Origin: Dactylonectria macrodidyma
Taxonomy: Eukaryota; Ascomycota; Sordariomycetes; Hypocreales; Nectriaceae
Assembly (NCBI GenBank): GCA_020744425.1
Contig: JAGMUV010000005.1
Span: forward strand, 2,604,001-2,668,000
Direction: 5' to 3'
DNA: 64,000 nucleotides
Made by a program: the position numbers and the translations under genes. The first letter of the stretch is position 1. Every line of letters begins with the position of its first letter. The notes beneath the pieces are model-generated. The model made no database searches. It was not told the origin of the DNA and saw only the letters and a program-made list of their open reading frames with translations. Shown in pieces: positions 10,974-23,101 of the stretch.

Positions 10974-12082
10974 ATGCTATCTTTTCAATCACTATTGTCT
11001 ACTGTGCTCGGCCGAAACTCTGGCGCCAGTCTCAACGAATTATTCACCAAAACAGAACCCCTCATCGACGGCGATGACTGCCTACACGACTGTGACAGTT
11101 GTGTCGTGGAATATCCCAAGAAGTTCAAGGTTGAGCAGAGCCACACCCTTTACGGAAATATCAACGGCTGGAGCACGCACCTGTTAGTGGCGACGGGTAA
11201 AGCCGACTGGGTGAGAAATGTTGCCAACGAAAAGGGTAGCATCATGGAGGCTGTAGACAAGGCTCGTGAGCCGCAAAACGGCGTGAGTTTTGAATCCACC
11301 GTACTAATCTTCTTTCGATTCATCGTTTGCCATCGACATCGCCGTCATGCAAGGGATCTCGTGCTATGTCACATGAGGCTAAAAGATTTCGATAGAGACT
11401 CATGCTTTCGGCTGCGAATATACCCACACCTGACGGCACATCCGACTACTCGAAGCCTACCTGTGCTCTTCTTTTACCCGCTTTCGTTGTCGTCAACAAC
11501 CTGGTCCCCAAGAACGTCCCGCAACTTATCAACCTCGTCGAAACAGCACCCACAACTGCCTCGCCTCTCCAATGTTTCAATCCACCGACGGCACTGCCTA
11601 GTTCTGGTCCCATCATTCCGGATATCACCATCAAAGCATGTCCGCACAACGCCATCATCCTCTTGTGTAGCCAAAAATCCAGAGATGCGCGCTGTGGCCA
11701 GAGCGCACCTTTACTGCGCAAGGAATTCGAGCGCCAACTGCGCCCACTCGGTCTGTACCGCGACTTAAACGACGAGCGACCCGGAGGCGTAGGCATTTAC
11801 TTCATCAGTCATGTCGGAGGCCACAAGTACTCTGCCAACGTCATGATCTATCGTCGGCCGAATGCCTTTGGTCAAGATGACGTCTTGACGAATGAAGAGA
11901 GTGAGCGTCAGACTAAGGACATGGGTGATTTCGGTGCGTCGCAGTGTATTTGGCTAGCGCGTGTACGCCCAGAGGATTGTGAGAACTTGATCAGGTACAC
12001 TGTCATCAAAGGCAAGGTGGTGAAGCCAGAGCGTCAGCTAAGAGGGGGCTTTGACCGAGCTAAGGGAATAATGAGTTGGTAG
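10974..12082 (+). CDS. Apd1/Aim32-type [2Fe-2S] thioredoxin-like ferredoxin (sucrase/ferredoxin family)
   Basis: Two exons (10974-11282 and 11396-12082) give 331 aa; the 113-nt intron is GTGAGT...TAG and phase 0. The C-terminal domain matches the Suc_Fer-like/Apd1 family: PxNA-like PHNAIILLC, the Cys pair C194 and C203 in CSQKSRDARCG, and the HVGGH motif (H242, H246) followed by SANVMIY. In yeast Apd1 equivalent Cys2His2 residues hold a bis-histidinyl [2Fe-2S] cluster; Aim32 is the mitochondrial relative. The N-terminal part has CLHDCDSC and the WSTHLLVATGKADW block typical of the family. The role in redox balance or mitochondrial import quality control is inferred from family. It could be either the Apd1 or the Aim32 branch. 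Confidence 0.8.
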
Positions 12083-12649
12083 ATCGAAACTTGTGTATGG
12101 ATACCCGATAAGCAATCGAAATTCTTGCGCAAGTCTGTTTAGGTTTAGGCGCGTCATTAGAAGAGCCAACGTTTACAATTTTTATAGATCAATATCACGT
12201 TTTGGGTGGTCCTACATTGATATAGCAAAAGACTTGACATAAAACTCAAAGTCATTGTTTTTTATTCATCTCTACTTCTTCGACTATACCCCTCAAGGTA
12301 AATAATAAGACTCATCTAGGAGCTAGAAAACAGCGGCAAGCTACACACTGCATTGAGAATGGAGGCTCCAAGCAGCCTTAGAGAAATTCAAAGTTATGTC
12401 AAGTTCAATAGCAACGGGTTGCGCCATGTCGTCCATGCTTTCTCGTATCCCAGGGCGTCCAATCCGACGCTTGAGGACCAGAACTAACACGATCCCCAAT
12501 GTCCGCGCTTGCTCCGCGGAGCACCCACGTGAAGTCCGCCACCAAAGTCCGCTAGACTTGAGACCATCTTCATCAAGTCCGCGGATCACAACGTCCTCTC
12601 CGAAGTTGCTCTTCATCCCCAATATCCCACGCCCCCGAGATCCGTTACC
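12083..12649. other. Intergenic, promoter of Zn2Cys6 gene
   Basis: An AT-rich downstream region is followed by GC-richer DNA that includes CCGCGGAGC near 12516 and TCCGCGGATC near 12574. CGG-type palindromes of this kind are typical Zn2Cys6 targets, so autoregulation is possible but unproven. Confidence 0.3.
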
Positions 12650-14806
12650 ATGCAGCGCTGCCCACGCCCGAATTCTCGGCATCGCCCACGCGTTACGTCA
12701 TGCCAGCTCTGTAGAGAGAGAAAACTGCGCTGTAATCGTCAGTTTCCTTGCTCTAACTGTACCGCCCGCAGAGTAACTTGCCAGGCGCCGCAGGTTCAGA
12801 CTGCAACTACGGAAAGAGCTGCCGTTGAGAAGACACCAGAAAATTTGCCGCGCTTTTCTCATGATGAGCTGCTTAAGCGATTGGAGTCTCTTGAGGCTTT
12901 GATCGCTGCTCAGACCAGAGACCAAGAACCTGTACCCCTCGACCCGGACTTGAGTGAAAACCCAGATAGCCAAGAGGCTCAACGCTCGCCGCCAAATGTG
13001 TTGGGCATGCTATCGGACGCGCTGGCTCTAGAACGACATTGCATGAGCTCAAAAGCAGGGGTAAGCAAGACTTTGTCGATTTTCTGCCCAGATCATCAAG
13101 AACTAATCACGATTCAAGGATTCTAATGTCTTAATAAACCCTGTTGTCTTCCGTACATGCCCCATTCGTCTAATTACAAAGCCGTATTCCTTCATATTCC
13201 CAACTGACAACACGCCCTCTGTCGCTGTTCCCATAGAGCCCATCAAGTGTGTATGGCTACCAGAGCGCGAAGACACCAAAAGGATTGTCGACAAATACCT
13301 CAGCGACATTTCCTTTATTCATCATGTCATCCATGGACCTTCTGTGAGACGTCTAGTGGATCATGTTCATGATGCGTTGAACCAGGGGCGCCAGCCACCC
13401 GTCGCGCCTATCGCATTGTTGCTCGCCATCTGCGCGAATGCAACTGGCCTATGGACTGCCCGCGACCTCTCAAGGAACCTCTTCTTCAGCGTGCCTGAGG
13501 CGCATGCGCAGGCATCCCTATGGCAGAGCGCCAGCTTTGATGTTTTGGACCACCTTCAACAAAACGGGCATGTGTCGCTGGAGTCCACCCAGGCCATGAT
13601 TATCCTGGGTTATTCTGTCGTCAACCTAGAAGGTGTGTCAGCAAAGTTTCGAAATGTGTTCTCAAGAGCTATTACTATGGCCCGAGAGCTGGGGCTTCAT
13701 TGTATCGACTCGGCCCGACGGCTTTCGAGCACAAACACACCAAGATTCACGGCTTTCGAGGCTGAGATTGGACGCAGAGTATGGTGGTATCTCTGTTCCA
13801 CCGATTGGTGAGCAATTCTCTCATATATCTTTTGCTTCCCGTCTGACCATTTGACAGGATACTTGCCGGGCTTTCAGGAACCCTGGGGAATGTCTGCATG
13901 ATTAACCCGTCGCAGATGGCCGTGAAAAAGCCGACGCATATCGACGACGACGATCTTGCTGAAGGCAAAGATATCATCGAGAGGCCGATGGAACAGCCGA
14001 TATGCGTGTCATTCTTTCTTCAGCGTATTCGTCTCGCCGAAATCTTCCGCGCATCCCTTGAGAAGACCCAGTTCGCAGGTTTAAGTCCCGAAGCTATTAG
14101 TTTTGATGAAGTGCGAGAACTCGATGCCAAACTTATCCGATTTTGGGACGACGCGCCCGCTTTCATGTGCCTCAACCATAACCTGGACCCCAGGAGCGAC
14201 AACTCGGCCAACATGAATATCCAGCGGTACGTACTGCATCTATTTGTCCATGGCCAAAGATGCAAAACCCATCTTCCGTACCTCGCTCGTGGCGCCTCTT
14301 ACGCAACGTCTCGCTCGGCCTGTGTGGAATCTGCGCGCTTCATCGTTCGCATGGAGCAGCAGTTAGAGAAGGACGAAGCGAATTTTGCCTCGTCACGACT
14401 GAGACTGTCTATTGTTCTTCACCATGTGTTCTTGGCCTTTGTTGTCCTTCTTTTCGACATTTGTCTCGATGCAGATGGACCGAGGCACATTAACAGATCT
14501 CCAGAGGCGGCCGCTGCATGGAAGATCTTACAAGGCGCCAAGTCCCAGTCGCAGCAGGCAGCAGTGCTAGTAGAACCTCTTGGTCGGGTGATGAAGAGAT
14601 ATCATGTTTTGCATGCAGAGAATGACACTCGAAACACTGCCTTGGGGGTCGCATCGTCTACAGCGCTTGACAGTTTACCATCGGGTGATGCAACAGGAGA
14701 GCCAATATGGCTGGCTCATGAGTGGAATGACGTTGGAGCGGGGTTGATGCTCTCTAATGACGACTGGACTGAATCATTTGAGGGTTTGTACTTTCCTCTT
14801 CTTTAA
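12650..14806 (+). CDS. Zn2Cys6 transcription factor with fungal-specific TF domain
   Basis: Three exons (12650-13060, 13119-13807, 13858-14806) close in frame to give 682 aa. Residues about 18-45 form the binuclear zinc cluster C-QL-C-RERKLR-C-NRQFP-C-SN-C-TARRVT-C, exactly CxxCx6CxxxxxCxxCx6C in form. A Leu-rich linker (LLKRLESLEALI) suggests a dimerising coiled coil. The middle region from about 250 to 450 fits the fungal-specific TF domain (ANATGLWTARDL, SRAITMARELGLHCID, FEAEIGRRVWWYLCSTDW). The introns are 58 nt and 50 nt. It should bind CGG-containing sites in the nucleus. The regulated pathway is unknown; the upstream reductases or the secreted GPI-type gene could be targets. Confidence 0.85.
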
Positions 14807-15541
14807 AGCTGGATTATCTGGGTGGGCTTGTTGTTCAGAGTGAGAGTCTCGGGACTACCAAGCCCGAGCAAACTTTGAATCTTCAAGGCATGACCGGAAT
14901 GTGTAGAGAGTGGATGCGATGGACTTGGTTTTATGCCGGACTTGTATTTTATAACAAATGGAAGCAACGGATTCGGAGATGCACCCTTGCTCCAACACCT
15001 GCCTTAGATGTATACGCACACGCGGTGCCTACGTAACAGACCTTGACGCAGAGGCGGCTAGATAGGAAGGTGTCGTGTGCAGACGGCTACCTAGGCGGTT
15101 CAAGTGTGCTCATCTTGCGGCCAATCTCGAACCATCCACTCGCTGCTCCTGAGCGGAAGAAGCGTTGTGAGCGCTACGGCAGTACTTCCGACTCTGGCTG
15201 TGGTGGGTTCTCGCTTCGCCTCCCGAATGATTCGGGTTACGCTAGCCATGGTTTTCCCAACGGTTAAGATGAATGGCGTAGAAATTAAAGCAAGATAGCA
15301 CAGTAATGAATAGAGTAATGGTTGGTGGAGATATAACTTAGAGCTCAGTTCCAATTAGATAAGGACAAATACACTACAAAGGCGTAGAAAATAAACTCAA
15401 GCAGAGTTTTAGGATTACAGTGTCCGTAAGACAGACCGAGAATCTAACCATCTCACTCTCCAACTACGCATTCTCCTCGCTAACAGAAACCACTAGCCGC
15501 AGTTTAAACTCTCCACATAAGACTTGTGAAGGCTATAGCAT
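14807..15541. other. Intergenic, contains one copy of a diverged repeat
   Basis: Positions 14881-14990 resemble 16851-16945 (shared ATGGACTTGG, TGCCGGA, ACAAATGG and ACGGATTCGGA blocks in the same order). Otherwise no coding evidence was seen. Confidence 0.35.
14881..14990 (+). repeat. Diverged dispersed repeat, copy A
   Basis: It begins CTTCAAGGC and shares ordered blocks (GATGGACTTGG, TGCCGGA, ACAAATGG, ACGGATTCGGA) with copy B at 16851-16945. The two copies flank the small GPI-type gene. Origin is unknown; no coding signal. Confidence 0.4.
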
Positions 15542-16069
15542 TTAAGATGTTAGGCTAAAAATGAGGACCATAGCCCCTGCCGCAAGTGCGAGGCCCAGCG
15601 AAGGCGTCGTGGCTCTAGCTCTAGAGTCAAAGTCTTTAAGATGGGCATATCCCACAATCTCGAATTTCTCCGTCTCCGTCGCTGCAATTCCGTCCAAGTT
15701 CAGCCAGCTGGAGTTTGAGCCGCTCGAAAGATACGCTTCGAACCGGTTGTTCTCGCCTTCGGCAAGAAACTGCGGGGAGTCGTCATTCACAGACTCTGCC
15801 CATTCGGGGGTGTCCCAGGTCCACGTACTGACGTTTCTGGTGTCGATTAGGTCGAGGTTGATCCCCCACCTACCCGTCTGGGATTTGCCTCCTGTAGCAA
15901 ACACTAGCTGAACCCAGGGTTGCGGGGGGTTCCCATTAACGGTTGGCCATTTAAACACGACAGGCTCAGAGAAATTGATTGGTTTGCTGGTATCGGGGGC
16001 GGTGAATTCAAATGCATAAGCAAGCGGCGTCAAGGCGGGGATAAAGAAGAGGGCGGGTAGGACTCTCAT
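15542..16069 (-). CDS. Secreted, probably GPI-anchored Kre9/Knh1-like N-terminal domain protein
   Basis: One exon of 175 aa from the Met of MRVLPALFF; an in-frame Met four codons upstream, at 16081, is less likely. Residues 1-19 form a signal peptide ending near AYAFEF. Then comes a Knh1-like beta-sandwich (FTAPDTSKPINFSEPVVFKW, WVQLVFATGG, INLDLIDTRNVSTWTWDTP). N-glycosylation sequons (NVS, NSS) are visible. The C-terminus is hydrophobic (LGLALAAGAMVLIFSL) after a Ser/Arg/Ala segment, which fits a GPI-anchor signal. Family members are small cell-wall or plasma-membrane glycoproteins, some linked to beta-1,6-glucan assembly. Function here is inferred only at that level. Confidence 0.7.
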   Translation of the reverse strand: MRVLPALFFIPALTPLAYAFEFTAPDTSKPINFSEPVVFKWPTVNGNPPQPWVQLVFATGGKSQTGRWGINLDLIDTRNVSTWTWDTPEWAESVNDDSPQFLAEGENNRFEAYLSSGSNSSWLNLDGIAATETEKFEIVGYAHLKDFDSRARATTPSLGLALAAGAMVLIFSLTS

Positions 16070-17924
16070 TGTCAATGTCAAGGATGTAGGTATTAGGGCT
16101 ATAACTAGTTTTGAGAACAGCGGTAGAGATTTGGACGTTCGTTGGCTGAGATGAGGTCTGATGAGAAAAATTAGAGCTGCATGGAGTGGCCAAGGACGCT
16201 TTTATAATTGCCCGCTAGTTTGCCAAGAAAAGAAGCTGCATAAACATCATCAAACCCGAGTCAGCCTCGTATTCACTCAAGGATACCTGGTCGTTCAGTG
16301 CTCAGCCCTAACAGCGGCACAGCAGCCCGAAGGAAGTCAGCACCCAATGGCTTGTTCTATGTCCCCATGAACAGCGCTTTGAGGACTCAGTATTTTGGCT
16401 CGGTAGTGATCCGGACCGGCGGCTAAGTAGATCTAGTCTTGTGGTTGGACTTTGCATGTGGTCATCATTCAGGCAAGTTTAGCGCAACTCAATCAGCAGA
16501 TCAAGCTTGCAGGATGCTCAATAGAGAAGCAACAGGAGGGAGGCCGCCCAGGTGCCTTACCGCCATTAAGCTTGCAATTAAGCATCTCGCCATCTGAGGA
16601 TGCAGCATTAGTTACTACCCTCTGAAGATAGCCATACACTGGCCCCCCTCCCCCCCCACATCCTTCATCTGATGCAGCGGGGTGCTTGCATGTACTGGAT
16701 CGGTTCATAGCAATGGTTGTAGAGTGACTCCGACAATTGGTGAAGGGTGAGGTATAGGTAGCTATTGATGGATAAAATGCATGGTGACTCGAGCAATCTG
16801 CACGGGGTTCCAATTTTGCAGATTTCAACAGTAACATATACGGCATTAAGCTTCAAGGCTTTTGGAATGGACTTGGTCTTTTGCCGGATTGGTATCTCAA
16901 CATTACACAAATGGGGATCGACGGATTCGGAAGTGTGCCTTATTCGGCTCTGTCACATCATCGCATCGCGTTACTTGGCACTGTCTTACTAAGTAGTGCA
17001 GATGATGAATGCGTAAAATGTGGCAGTCTCTGGCCCCACAGGTGCCGTCTTGGTCTTTGGTGGAGAAGTGACTAATGCCCTGAATGTCTCACCACCCCTG
17101 TCTCATGGCTTCCATTGTCTGGCTGCCACTTGTCAGCTCATTGGGAAAGCCACGAGAGAAACGGGTATTAGCGGGCCAGCCAGATGAACAGTGACAAAGT
17201 GGGCGCGGATAGGCCATGACATAAGTAGGCGATGCTGTAGGTGGTGTTCCTTCAATTGAGGCCATAGAGGCCATCATCACGAGGTATAATCGAGTCGCTG
17301 GGACAGGCTGGCTGCTCGACAACTCAGGGTCACGAATTGCCAACGTGTCAGCATTGAGTGGATGCCTGTCCTTCGAATCAGATGGCTGTGCCTAGGAGAG
17401 TTGCCGTGCTCGGAGTTTATTGCCGGAGAGTCCAAGTGCAGTTGTTGGGCGTTCTGGAGCAGAGTCTTACGTATCCGTCTGTACGTACCCTATTTCGCAG
17501 TCTGCCGAAGCCATCTCGCCAATCATGCCGGAGTGGGAAGTCACATGTATGGGGCTCGTTCTCAACAAGAAACCGGAAACCGAGCTCCACGTGACGTCGG
17601 CGGGAGCCGAAACCAGCTCAAGGGAGTCTAGGCCCAGGGACAAAGATAATGCGGGATCCGGCCCGGTCGGATAGCCAGGTCTTCCGCTTCCCGCCAGGCG
17701 CATTATCCCATCCCGTGCCGTCTTCGTACGCAGTTAATTGCCTTACTAACTTCCACATATTAACCACCACCACGACACTACTTACATTTAGTGGGCAGCG
17801 CCTTTAGAACCTTGCCGCGCATCCACTTCCTCCTCCTACATCGCCTCTCTTCCCGTTGTTGTATTGCGTGATCCGCCAGACATTGCCCTCCTTCGATCTT
17901 CCATCATCAACCTTACTGCTCGCC
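16070..17924. other. Long intergenic region with repeat copy and CRE/E-box composite
   Basis: It holds diverged repeat copy B (16851-16945), a C-rich run near 16641-16658, and a CACGTGACGTC composite at 17588-17598, about 330 bp before the LETM1 start. The open frames present lack family features or splice continuity. Confidence 0.4.
16851..16945 (+). repeat. Diverged dispersed repeat, copy B
   Basis: It starts CTTCAAGGC and follows copy A block by block, but lacks about 20 nt near its start. Both copies have the same orientation, 2 kb apart. Confidence 0.4.
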
Positions 17925-19661
17925 ATGAGCGCTTCCTCCAACGTCGCTCGCAGGGCCGTCGCCCGAAACCCCTTGATGGGGAATGGTATGTCGCCTCCTG
18001 CTTGACTCGCTCGCCCGCTCGCCCGTCCATCCGCAGACCCCACGGCGACCTTAGATCACAGAACAACTGTATTGACTCTTTGCGCAGCGAGGACCCTTTC
18101 TCGAGGCGTTTCCCCTGCCGTCTTCGGTCGCCACATCAGCCGCCATGCCAAAATCCCAGCTATCGCCCTTCTAGTCCCCTCACGGTCCATGAGTACCGAG
18201 CATCACCGAGTCAATGGACCCCCAGCCGGCCCGCCCCCCGGATTCAACGCCGAAATGGCTAAGAAGCCCCTCCCGAAGGAATCTGCTACGCCCGCCGCGA
18301 AGAAAGACACCAAGACCCAAGATGCCGAGGTCAAAGCGGATGCAGCCAAGGTCGCTGATGCGACCAAGGAGACCGCGGCTGCGGCCGAAGCAGTGGCCAA
18401 GACCGAAGGCTCAGTGACTCAGGAGGTCGTCAAGGCAGACAAGGAGGTCAAGCTGACGATGTGGGAAAAGGTCAAGAAGGAAGCGCAGCACTACTGGGAC
18501 GGCAGCAAGCTCATGGTTGCCGAGGTCAAGATCAGCTGGCGGCTGGCGCTCAAGATGGCGGCCGGATACGAGCTCACGCGCCGTGAGAACAAGCAGTTGC
18601 AGCGAACCGTGCAAGATCTGGGCCGCTTGATCCCCTTTTCCGTCTTCATCATCGTCCCGCTGGGCGAGGCCCTGATCCCCTTCGCTCTCAAGCTCTTCCC
18701 CAACATGCTCCCCAGCACATTTGAGGGACAAAAGTCCAAGGAGGCCAAGGCCACCCTTTTGCGATCCACCCGCAAGGATGTCAGCGTCTTCCTTCGGCAG
18801 ACGCTCAAGGAAACTGGTCTGCCGTTGAGCGTGGCCACTGCACAGAAGGAGGAGTTTTCCAACTTCTTCCGCAAGGTCCGATCAACCGGTGAGGCTCCTA
18901 CAGCCCAGGATGTCATTAAGGTGTGCAAGGTGTTCCGAGACGACCTAACCTTGGACAACCTGTCACGTCCCCAATTGGTTTCCATGTGCAAGTACATGAA
19001 CCTTAACACCTTTGGAACCGACATGATGCTTCGTTACCAGATTCGCCACCGCATGCGACAAATCAAGCGAGACGACAAGGCCATCAGTTACGAGGGTGTG
19101 GATAGCCTGACTGTTGGAGAGCTTCAGATGGCATGTGCTGCTCGTGGCATCCGAACCCACAGTGTGTCACCGGCGCGCATGCGAGCTGACCTTCAGACCT
19201 GGCTGGATCTCCGACTCAAGGAGGGTGTTCCGTCTACGTTGCTGGTGCTCAGCAACGCATACATGTATGGGCAGGGTTCCGGCGAGGGATCCAGCCAGAT
19301 TGACGCCCTGATTGGCGTGCTTTCGTCCATTCCCGAGGAGCTCTACCACGAGATCGAGCTCGAAGTCCACAACGCCGAGGGTGCAGCTACCAACAAGCTA
19401 CGTCTTGAGGTTATCAAGGAGCAGCAGGAGCTGATCAAGGACGAGGCGGAGCAGGACCACGCGAGCCAGAGCACTGGGTTCGCTACACCCCGGGATTTGG
19501 ACGATATCGATGAGAAGGAGGAGCGTTTGGCCACGGCGGAGGCGGCTGGCCTGGAGAAGAAGCCGGCGAGCGAGATGGTGGAGGCCGAGATTGAGCTGGC
19601 GAGGGTGGCGGAGGCGGAGGCAGCTGTTGCTGCCAAGGCCAGCAAGAGCGAGAAGAAGTGA
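17925..19661 (+). CDS. mdm38: LETM1-domain mitochondrial inner-membrane protein (Mdm38/Ylh47 family)
   Basis: Exon 1 (17925-17985) and exon 2 (18088-19661) join in phase to give 544 aa. The N-terminus is Arg/Ser-rich without acidic residues (SASSNVARRAVARNP), a mitochondrial presequence. An Ala/Lys/Glu-rich linker follows, then the LETM1 core: WEKVKKEAQHYWDGSKLM, one membrane segment (RLIPFSVFIIVPLGEALIPF, about residues 200-225) and the ribosome-binding-like domain with LDNLSRPQLVSMCKYM and GIRTHSVSPARMRADLQTWL. Long Glu/Lys coiled coil ends the protein. Yeast Mdm38 acts in K+/H+ exchange and inner-membrane translation coupling; human LETM1 is linked to cation/proton exchange. Length and order are typical. 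The symbol is by orthology, not proof against Ylh47. Confidence 0.9.
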
Positions 19662-21068
19662 AGCGAGCAGAAGTAGAGCGACACAGCTCCTCGCTCAGTG
19701 TACTACGATGACGACTACCGGGGGAGTTGTTTCATATGTATGACTGTATGGTATGGGTGGGATGGACGGATGGCATTACTTATCAAGGCCGGTCAACAAG
19801 AACCAGGGACAAGGAAGGGCGCTGTACAAAACGGGCCAGAGGATCAGGCTCGCAACCGCAAAGAAGAGAAGAGGCAGCAAGAGCGAGAGAGAGTGAGCCA
19901 TGCCTCGCCAAACTGGGATAGACATCTCGACACAGGAAAGCAATAGATTCCACTACGATTTTTCTTTTTTATCAACATGGCTGGTATCTTTGACTTGGGT
20001 TGAAGTGATAGTTGTTCAAACATGGCCATGATACATGGTAAACGACCCTTGATCTACTGGCGTCTTACGGAGGACCATTTCAAAAGTCTTTGCCAGCGCG
20101 CAAGCCACATTTTGCTTTTTCCTTGTTAAAAGAACATTAGGTACATCGTATAAATATTAGCACTAAAAGAGGCCCTATATTATAGCGGGCTCAGCCTACT
20201 AGCTAGCTCTAATCTACGTCTGCGATCACTAAAGCTACAGCAGATTTAGCAGATATTAGCCTGTAGCGATATGACGGCAAATGTACTGTTAAGTACCTAG
20301 CAAGGATTCGAGGGTGTGACGTCCTTAGCGTGGGCAAAGACTTTGAAGTGGCCCTCCATACATGGATACCGCGATGGTGTCTAGGTTGCATGGGTACCTT
20401 GAAATGAACACTGAAATTCGGCGGCCTAGAGGAGCCCTGCGTCATCGCCACCTCAGCCTCAGGAGCCCGGGGCAACTGATAGAGGTGGACATTTCAATAC
20501 CAGCTAACATTGGGACACATCGTTTGCATTTCATGAAAGCAATCATTATTTAGGCAGGTATGGAATTGATCACTCTCAGCTAGCATAATGACCTAGTCTA
20601 TCCTATCATGGACTTCTTGCCGTCGCTGCAGGGCACAATGGTCCTGCTGGAGAAATGTAGCTGCCTATCTTCTAGCGCGTTCCTTCAGTCCCTTGCACCT
20701 GCGCCACTTCGCACATCCACATGGCATCCCAACCGCCTTCAACTCCTCCCACCATCAGACCTGTCACAAGCTCCAGCACCAGTTCTAGCCTCAACCCCGT
20801 CGCCAACACGGCTGAGATAACACTTCATTGTCTACACGCATACGTTTCGCCGTTTAACTCAGTATCGTTTCCAGTCGATTCTCAACGCCTACACCGCCCG
20901 CCCGCCCGCCCGCCCGCCGACCCCTCCACTCGTCCCGGGTACAAGCTTCAACATCACTAAAGCTACGACACCACACCTTCTGCTACCGCGTACGTCACCT
21001 CGGACAGCACAACCGCACACCACGCTTTTTTTCTTCCAAAGCCGCTCTCGTCGCGGCTCTCTTGGGTC
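19662..21068. other. Intergenic between LETM1 and SNX4 genes
   Basis: The 3' region of LETM1 is followed by an AT-rich, CTA-rich patch at about 20100-20290 (e.g. CTAGCTAGCTCTAATC) that could be a mutated repeat remnant. A (CCCG)n microsatellite lies at about 20899-20920. CT-rich promoter sequence precedes the SNX4 start. Confidence 0.35.
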
Positions 21069-22511
21069 ATGGCCGGCATGGACCAAGACGACTTCTCCAA
21101 CGTCTCCTGGAGCGAGCACGTCCAGGAGCAGACAGCCCGCGTCGCCGACGATGTCGCCCACGCTACGGATGGCGCCGGAGGCAGCGGAAACAACCGTCCG
21201 CACAACCATCACAATCTAGGCCCCGAGACGCTCGAGTGTGTCGTCGGGGCGCCCATCAAGGAGAATGATGGCACCAAGGATGCCTTTGTGTCGTACCTCA
21301 TCACTACCAACGTCAGTCTCCTCCCCCCGCGATTCCCATCCACCCCTCTCCGTCTGACTTGAAGCTATCCCCAGTCTACATTCCCCTCGTTCCAGCGCGA
21401 AAACACCACCGTCCGCCGTCGCTTTACCGACTTCGTCTTCCTCTACAAGCAGTTGATGCGCGACTACCCGGCCGCCGCCGTGCCTCCCCTGCCGGACAAG
21501 CAGCGAATGGAGTACGTCCGAGGCGACCGCTTCGGTTCCGACTTCACCGCTCGCCGCGGCCACTCCCTCCAGCGGTTCCTCATCCGCCTGTCTCTCCATC
21601 CAAACTTGCGCCGCGCCCCGATCCTCCACACCTTTCTCGAGAGCCCCGACTGGAATGCCACTATGCGCAGCCGGAGCACTAGGGGTAGCTCCTCCAGCGA
21701 CTCAGGCTCCACCGGCGTATTTGACAACTTCGCTGACACCTTTATCAACGCCTTCACCAAGGTCCACCGCCCTGACCGCCGCTTCCTCGAGGTCCGCGAG
21801 AAGAGTGACAAGCTGGACGACGACCTCGGCCATATTGAGAAGGTCATTGCCCGTGTCGCCCGCCGCGAGACGGACCTAGAGGCCGACCTTCACGATCTTG
21901 CTGAGCAATTCCAGAAGCTTATTCCGCTCGAACCCAACGTCGAGCCCGCTGTCCACGCCTTCGCCGCCTCCATCGAGGACACTGCTGCCGACCTGCGGAA
22001 ACTCAAGGACACGACTGACCAGGACTATCTCGGTTCCCTGCGTGACTTGCAGGCGTACTCACTTGCCCTCAAGGGGCTGCTCAAGGCCCGCGAGCAGAAG
22101 CAGCTTGACCACGAGCAACTGACTGAGTACCTTAACAAATCGACCACGGAGCGCGATACCCTACAGACCGGCCACGGCTCCGGTTCCGGTGCCGGAGGCT
22201 TCCTGCGCGCCAAGATCGAAGACGTCCGCGGGGTCGATCACGAGCAGGCCCGCCGCGAGCGTGCCCGCAAGCTCGAGATGCGCGTCGAGGAGCTGACGCA
22301 CGAGGTCGAGAGCGCCCGCAACACGAGCGACATGTTCGACGACGAGGTGGTCAAGGAGGTGGCTGAGTTCGAGCGCATCAAGCGCATCGAGATGAAGGCC
22401 CAACTCGGCAGCTTCGCCGATTCCCACGTCGAGTTCTACGGCCAGGTCATCAACACCTGGGAGCGCTACGTCTTGGAGATGGAGAAGGCCGGTGCTGTGC
22501 CGGCAGCATGA
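21069..22511 (+). CDS. snx4: Sorting nexin 4 (Snx4/Atg24)
   Basis: Two exons (21069-21311, 21375-22511) encode 459 aa. A short acidic leader precedes a PX domain at about 45-165: ECVVGAPIKE, then VRRRFTDFVFLYKQL with the phosphoinositide-binding RRF, a proline-rich loop VPPLPDKQ, RFGSDFTARRGHSLQRFL and LFLE-like HTFLESPDW. A BAR-like coiled-coil domain fills the rest (LEVREKSDKLDDDLGHIEKVI through HVEFYGQVINTWERYV). Snx4 binds PI3P on endosomes and works in endosome-to-Golgi recycling and in selective autophagy with Snx41/42. All expected parts and a normal length are present. The start is the first ATG of GTCATGGCC. Confidence 0.9.
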
Positions 22512-23101
22512 GCCCCGTTCAAAATGAATTGAAGACGAGACCAAGATTCCCATTTGTTGATTTAAAAACTTGTCACGAAAGCTCCCGGCGTTTAAATGAG
22601 ATGGCGTTCTGGAGGGGCTGTGTAAACGATAGTTGGAGGAGGGAAGCCAAGGCATTGAGGTAGGGAATAAGCAGCTAGTCTCCGTAATGGACATTAGAGA
22701 AAGTAATGAATCCAGCGCCGTTTCTGGGTCTCTTAATTGTCGTATTGATCGCTTTGACATTTCAATTATGAGTGCCGATCCAAGAGAACGTAAACACGTA
22801 CAAGTGTACAGCACAGACACAAGCTGTGGTCTTATACGCATTCACATTGCATCATTCACATGTAAAACACCACAGGCTCTAAGTGCCAATCCAAACGTCT
22901 ATTGATTAACAGTCATGCAACAAGGGCAGAAACCTAGAAAAGACTCAAAACTCCAGCCGGCCCAATGCAAAGCTAGCATCAAGGGCCGTACTCGGCCCGA
23001 TCCCGATATACCAAAATACCCTGCTGGGCACCTTGTTTTGCTGTGCTTCTTTCATACACTGTTGCACAGTCTTTGAGTCGCATGTGTGCTTGCTTTTCCC
23101 T
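22512..23101. other. Convergent intergenic region
   Basis: SNX4 and KEX2 genes converge here. It holds their 3' ends only; no gene recognised. Confidence 0.5.

Noticed and set aside
16490..16846. Overlapping minus-strand ORFs with poly-Gly from a C-rich run
   Set aside because: The glycine stretch comes from a simple sequence tract; no gene structure.
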